Positions 59,801 to 64,000 of a stretch of 64,000 nt of DNA are shown here, piece after piece (the stretch's first letter is position 1; every line of letters starts with the position of its first letter). The notes under the pieces are model-generated. The model made no database searches. It was not told the DNA's origin and saw only the letters and a program-made list of their open reading frames with translations. Source of the stretch: Myrica gale (Eukaryota > Streptophyta > Magnoliopsida > Fagales > Myricaceae); contig OZ005617.1 in assembly GCA_963930655.1 (NCBI GenBank), positions 9,984,501-10,048,500 on the forward strand. Direction: 5' to 3'. Position numbers and translations under genes: made by a program.

Positions 59801-60991
59801 CCTATAGTGGGTGCAAAGTGAAGTTTTCCCAAGATTAAAAAAAGAAAAAGGGGAGCCAACTCCTCCCCCCTTCCTTGGTCACTGTTCTTTTGAGAAGGGG
59901 TGGGCCCACCTTGTGTGGGGAGAGGAAGGGTACCCCCTGCTCCCTGCGTGGTTTTGGGGCAATTTGGATATAATCAGGTCTGGTAAGAACAGCCTAATAT
60001 TTTCAATTCAAGAAGAAACAGATCCAATTCAATCTTAGGCACACGACAATCTAAAACATTTCATGCCCGAGAGCGCAAACATGGGTTGCAAATTGGATGC
60101 AAAACACTGAAGTTGAAAGTTTGGAGGCCACATTGGATAAGAGGTGGGGCTTTGTGGTGTTATGTGTATTATTCAAGTAAGATTAATAGATTTCCTAAAA
60201 ATTTAACTTGTCAAGGACGCAAAAAATTGGCATTCAGATTCTAGAGATAACTCAAAGGAAAGTTTTTTGCAAACTAGTAAATCCTCAATATGGTTATCAA
60301 ATGAAGAAAAAAAGGGTACGAAAAAAGTGTAGTCTAAAGATATCCTTTTCAATAAGAAAAATGCAAAACTAACTTCCGATACAGTAATTCTGTCAGTGTC
60401 AGTTAAACATAAGTTCTTTCGAGATACCTGTAAATTTTCCGCCCTAGAGTTGAGCAATTTCGTTCCAACCTCAAATTCCCCACACTAGAATCTTCTAAAC
60501 ATTAACCTTACAAATAACCCATAATGCTTAAACCCACAACTTAGAACCCTCTATTCATTCCATTTTCCGCACCCAATTTAAGAACAACCCTGGAGTCTTC
60601 TTTTACTTCAGGAACATCTAAGAAAATAAAATTTCAGATCGTAGGCTTCGCGTCTCCAGCTTTAAAATAACAGGAAAACAAATTATTTATATTGAAGCGA
60701 ATCATTATGTGGCATAAGGTTGAATTATTTTCCTTTCATTCTTTTTCCTTTCCTTGGGTCCGAACGAGGACGAACATATCTGATTCAACATACCATTTTC
60801 TCATCCTCTCCAATCACTTCTTTCTATCCAAAGGGACGACAGAATGCGAAAAAAAAAACTGACAAATCTGTTATCGAATGGAAGAGTGAGAACAGGTATC
60901 GATTTGATAGAAATACCTGGTTCATAACGTCAGGGTTAGCTTCAAGAGGAAGCCACCTCTTCGCAGAAGGAAGTTCGTCCAAAGCAGCCAT
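53854..60991 (-). CDS. UCH3: Ubiquitin C-terminal hydrolase, UCH-L3/UCH3 type
   Basis: A cysteine protease (peptidase family C12) that releases small adducts from the ubiquitin C-terminus. Nine exons (- strand): 60917-60991, 58708-58839, 58542-58580, 58068-58173, 57620-57678, 57439-57513, 55317-55365, 55084-55160, 53854-53952. All borders are GT-AG; the joined frame is 236 codons, against about 234 in Arabidopsis UCH3 and 230 in human UCH-L3. The N-terminus ([15 protein letters not shown]) and WGLGLPED follow the family. Oxyanion Gln93 and catalytic Cys99 lie in [15 protein letters not shown], His170 in [12 protein letters not shown] and Asp185 in ELYELDGRK, all intact; the crossover loop lies between (about 150-165). 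The C-terminus is [15 protein letters not shown]. Introns 1 and 8 carry fold-back MITEs. A giant LTR starts 182 bp upstream of the ATG. Likely cytosolic and nuclear. Confidence 0.95.
54190..54208. repeat. CA microsatellite in UCH intron 8
   Basis: A short run of CA dinucleotides (GCATGCACACACACACACAC). A second CA/TA run lies at 55423-55442 in intron 6. Confidence 0.8.
54532..54927. mobile_element. Fold-back MITE with long inverted repeats, UCH intron 8
   Basis: The left arm (54532-54680) and right arm (about 54775-54927) are inverted repeats of about 145 bp. Matching blocks, left versus reverse complement of right, include CACCAAAATTATAACTTTTA versus CACCAAAACTACCATTTTTG, GCTAACTATTAATTTTAG versus ACTAACTATTGATTTCAG and TTATTTTGGATGGAAAT versus TTATTTTGGACTGAAAT. 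The loop is about 90 bp. The outer end on the right (complement) reads GGGATAAATACACTTCGTAC, a pattern common to many plant fold-back elements. No transposase. Confidence 0.85.
59539..59830. mobile_element. Fold-back MITE with long inverted repeats, UCH intron 1
   Basis: Left arm about 59539-59675, right arm about 59697-59830, inverted. Matching blocks: AAGTCACTTTGCGCCTCC versus ACTTCACTTTGCACCCAC, AGGGTCAATGTCACTTTC versus AGGGTCGATGTCACTTTG, AAGTTCTTAATATTGAGCCTT versus AAGTTCTTGATATTGAGCC, and GTCATCAATGTATGCC versus TTCATCAATGTGTGCC. The spacer is about 20 bp, so transcribed RNA could form a near-continuous hairpin of about 135 bp. A different family from the element in intron 8 but with the same architecture. 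Confidence 0.87.
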
Positions 60992-61172
60992 TTATTTCTT
61001 TGTTTGCTTTTTCTTTCCAGCAAAAAATATTCTCTGAGGTGAGGTGAACGGGTTTTAGATCCGAAGAGACAGGATGTTGCGTCTTTTGATTTAAATATAT
61101 AGGTTTCGAGTCGGCTTATGATTTAGGCCCTAAAGTCCTTAAGCCCATCACAATTTAGTACGCAAAGGAAAT
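60992..61172 (-). promoter_or_regulatory. UCH 5' flank, cut short by an LTR
   Basis: Only 181 bp separate the UCH start codon from the LTR terminus at 61173. On the - strand this interval includes the sequence AACCTATATATTTAAATCAA (about 61110-61091), a possible TATA region about 100-115 bp upstream of the ATG. The true transcription start is unknown. Confidence 0.4.
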
Positions 61173-64000
61173 TATGAGACCCCGTTTATTTCTTTTGTTA
61201 TTTTCTATATATTAGTTTTAATTTAAATTATGGGGCCATATTTTTTGCCAATGTATGACCTAAGCTTTATGTTAAGGTACATTAACTAATATGAGATTTT
61301 ATTTCATGAATTTTTCCTTAAATAATTTCTTTTTCATTATGGAAGTTTAATGCGAGTTTAAATTTTAATTTCCTTAAAGAACCGAAACTTGCAAGGTAAG
61401 TTTCTCTTATGGATTTATATTTTTCATTTGCTTAGTATATTCCATAATCCATGAAATTAAATTATGATTAAATATTTATATATATATATTGGCCGAAAAT
61501 AATTAAATAGAAAAATCATGAAATTCCTTTAAGTATTTGAATATTTTTTTGTGTGCCTTTAATAGATAGCATATATCATCATTATGTGGCCTTAATTAGT
61601 AGTTTTGAATTATCATTAGAAATATTAGATGATAAGCTACTAAGCATATGATAAGTTTTAAGAAAATTTAAATTGATAAGTGCACTTGCCTATCATAGTG
61701 ATAAGCTAGCATGGTGATAAGCTAGAGAGATTTTAAGATAATAGGTTGTTGTGGCTATCATAAAGATAGGCTAAAGCAATTATCTTGAGATAGGTTGCCA
61801 TTTTTATAAGTTGATAAGTTATGGATTTGGACTAGATAAGCTAAAGTGCTTATAGGAGATAAGTTAGGTGAGACAAGTAACTAAGTTAGTTGAATTGTAA
61901 CCAAACAAAATAAATGAGCTAAGATAAGGTCATTCACGTGAAGATGCAAGGAGGAGTGAAAAGCCATAAAGCTTTGTGGACCATGTGAAGAGTAAAGAAG
62001 AGAGAAGGTGAGCAATTAAGTGACAAGACAAGACAAAGGAAGAGAAGAGCCAAAATGAGAGAAAAATCAAATGGAGAAGCAAGGGTTCAAGTGGGATAGC
62101 AGAGCTAGAGGGGACAAAGAGATGATGTGAGAGAAAGTGAGAAGAAAAAAAGAGAGAAAAGACCATGCATTGGTCGGCCAAGCTCACCCCAAATTCATCC
62201 CCATTTTTTCCTTCTTTCCCTCTTGTCATTTTCAACATCTCATGTCATTGTCATTGCCATAAATGAATTTTGGGAGACTCAATTGCTTCCTACGAAATTC
62301 ACCCTCACACTTAGCATTTCAACTTCACACTTCATTTGCTTCTCTTGGCCGAATATCACACTTCATTCAACTCTCTCTCTTTTCCTCTCTTGGCCGAAAC
62401 TTCCAATTGAGCTTAAGCCTTGTTCCTTTTCTCTTGCAACCAAATCACTTCTCTAAAGTTCTAGTTTGTTTCCCTTCTTTGGGTGACCAAATCTTCCCTT
62501 TGTGCAACTCATTTCTTCTCTCTTAGTGGCTGGAAATTTCTATTCACCTAGCCATTTTCCCTTGTTGAAATTTTACTCACACTCTTGGAACTAAATCATT
62601 TCAAAGTTTCAAGCATTGCCTTGTTTTTCCCCACCATAAAAACCTCTATCTCAGCACCTTATATTAGCCCTTGAAATCATTCCTAAAGGAGGAACCGAAA
62701 GTTGGGATTAAGGAAGGATTTTGGTGAAAGTCGGGTGACTAGTGGAAGGTAGAGGTAGGCTTGATTTTCACATGTTATATTTTGTTTAAGTTCTTTATAG
62801 TTCTGACCTAAGGTGTTTTATTATGCTAGGTACTCAAGGCTTGTGTTCAATCATCAAGGTGAGGCAAAAAAAATGGTTATTGATGCTAAATGTTGTTGTT
62901 GGCCGAATGTCTCTTGGTTGGATCTTGAGTTGGTGCTTTGATTCTTGCTAGATCTAGACTTTGAGTTTAGAAAACAAACCCTAGTTATGTTGTGATGTTA
63001 GATCTGGCCATATAAGCATAAGATCTGAACTTGAATGTTAGAAAATGCAAAAGGAATGCATGTTGCAAGTTTTGGCATGAAGGGTTGTGTTGGTTGGTGT
63101 TAGCCGAACCTTGTATGTCTTGGATTTTCAAATATAACTTTGTTAAGTATATATTTGATGAATGACCATGATATATGTAAGTTTAGTAAACATATGCATG
63201 TAAGTTAGTCTTGAAATGTATGAAAATGGGTGTTGGCCGAATATGATGTTGTGCTAGATCTTGAAGTTGTTTTGTGATTTGTAGATCCTAGGTTGTGAAT
63301 CTGAAAATGGAGGATGGGATCACCATTGGAGAAGAAAATTTAGACAATGAATACTTAAAATGGAACATGGCCGAATGACCTAGTAGAGAAACCCTAATAG
63401 CAAGCCTATAATAATGAGATTATATTTACTTGTGATGGATAAGTGAAATTAGGGTTATGGCTAAATGGATTAGAGGATTTAAGCTTAAGTTCAATCATAA
63501 AACACACCATATAAGTAAGAGAAAAACAAGGATAATAGGCTTAAAGGTTCGGGTTAAAGGAATTAGCAAGACCTTGTGGTGTTAAGTATAGATTGAGGAT
63601 TTAATTAGGTTGGCCGAAACCTACGGTGAGCAAAATAAAGCTTATGTTTCGGGTTGCATAGAGATCAAGTGTCAAGCCAAGGATTAATTATAATTAGGGT
63701 TAGTAATTGATGAACTTAAAGACCTAGTTTAACGTATGTAATAAAAGAAAGATTAGGATTTGATTATAGTGCAATTAGCTTGCTAATTAGAATCCTAAGT
63801 AAGAATGATTAATAAGAGTTTCTATGTCAACCTTTGAATGGTATAATATTTTCAGAAATATATTTTTGGGAAATAACCGATTAAAATACAAATATTTAAC
63901 TTGTATGATTATGTACTTAATTCCTAGTACTAAGAAGCGTTTGAATCGCTTGTAGGCGATCTTCATACCCTTATTCATAATCAAGGAGACCGAGGTAAGT
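61173..64000 (+). mobile_element. Giant LTR copy D, sense, continuing past the right edge
   Basis: It starts TATGAGACCCCGTTTATTTC (the first G of TGTGAGACC is A here) and follows copy A in layout: GATAAGCTAG/GATAAGTT repeats (61630-61870), TTCACGTGAAGATGCAAGG (as CACGTGAATGGCAAGG in A), a purine-rich part (61985-62160), a stretch with repeated TTGGCCGAA, and GAATCGCTTGTAGGCGATC then GAGACCGAGGTAAGT at the window end, matching A near 12940-12995. The sequence is well diverged from A. Its 3' end and any target duplication are outside the window. Confidence 0.75.

Overview
The window is nuclear DNA from a flowering plant, probably a dicot. It is AT-rich, carries GT-AG introns and dense plant retroelements, and holds genes whose closest remembered relatives are Arabidopsis proteins. 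I cannot name the species. Three host genes are recognisable by reading exons through their splice sites: (1) the last two coding exons of a chloroplast-type YchF/Obg-like GTPase on the + strand (1096-2707, 5' part outside the window); (2) a complete chloroplast translation initiation factor IF-2 (FUG1/infB type) on the - strand, with twelve exons from 45785 down to 29907, 1032 codons, every intron in phase 0 and one GC-AG intron inside the G4 motif; (3) a complete ubiquitin C-terminal hydrolase of the UCH-L3/UCH3 type on the - strand, with nine exons from 60991 down to 53854, 236 codons and an intact catalytic triad.

Almost everything else is transposable-element DNA, much of it nested. At 0.7-4.4 kb there are a complete 282-bp SMART/TRIM-type mini LTR element in the YchF intron, two relics of the same family and a LINE zinc-finger fragment. 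From 4.5 to 19.2 kb lies a nest of LTR material: a degenerate LTR element, a 1.2-kb solo LTR inside another LTR, two hAT-type MITEs, and a - strand Copia pol gene cut open by a 4.6-kb LTR (perfect 5-bp target duplication). A truncated copy of the same LTR lies in reverse orientation beside it. From 21 to 29.5 kb a decayed - strand LINE is interrupted by a + strand Copia element. The IF-2 introns hold another LINE fragment and a 2.7-kb ORF1-only retroposon with a perfect 13-bp target duplication. From 46 to 53.3 kb there are a 749-bp poly(A) retroposon with a perfect 16-bp target duplication, a truncated copy of the giant LTR and a decayed Reina-like chromovirus pol gene. The UCH introns carry two fold-back (long inverted repeat) MITEs. 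Another copy of the giant LTR starts 182 bp upstream of the UCH start codon and runs off the right edge.

IF-2 and UCH3 are housekeeping genes of plastid translation and ubiquitin recycling. There is no sign that the three host genes form a functional unit. I found no CRISPR array, rRNA or tRNA gene. The most interesting signals are structural: the large inverted repeat of giant LTRs, clusters of TCGA-centred palindromes in three unrelated LTR families, the ORF1-only LINE derivative, the GC-AG intron in the IF-2 G4 motif, and the LTR abutting the UCH promoter.
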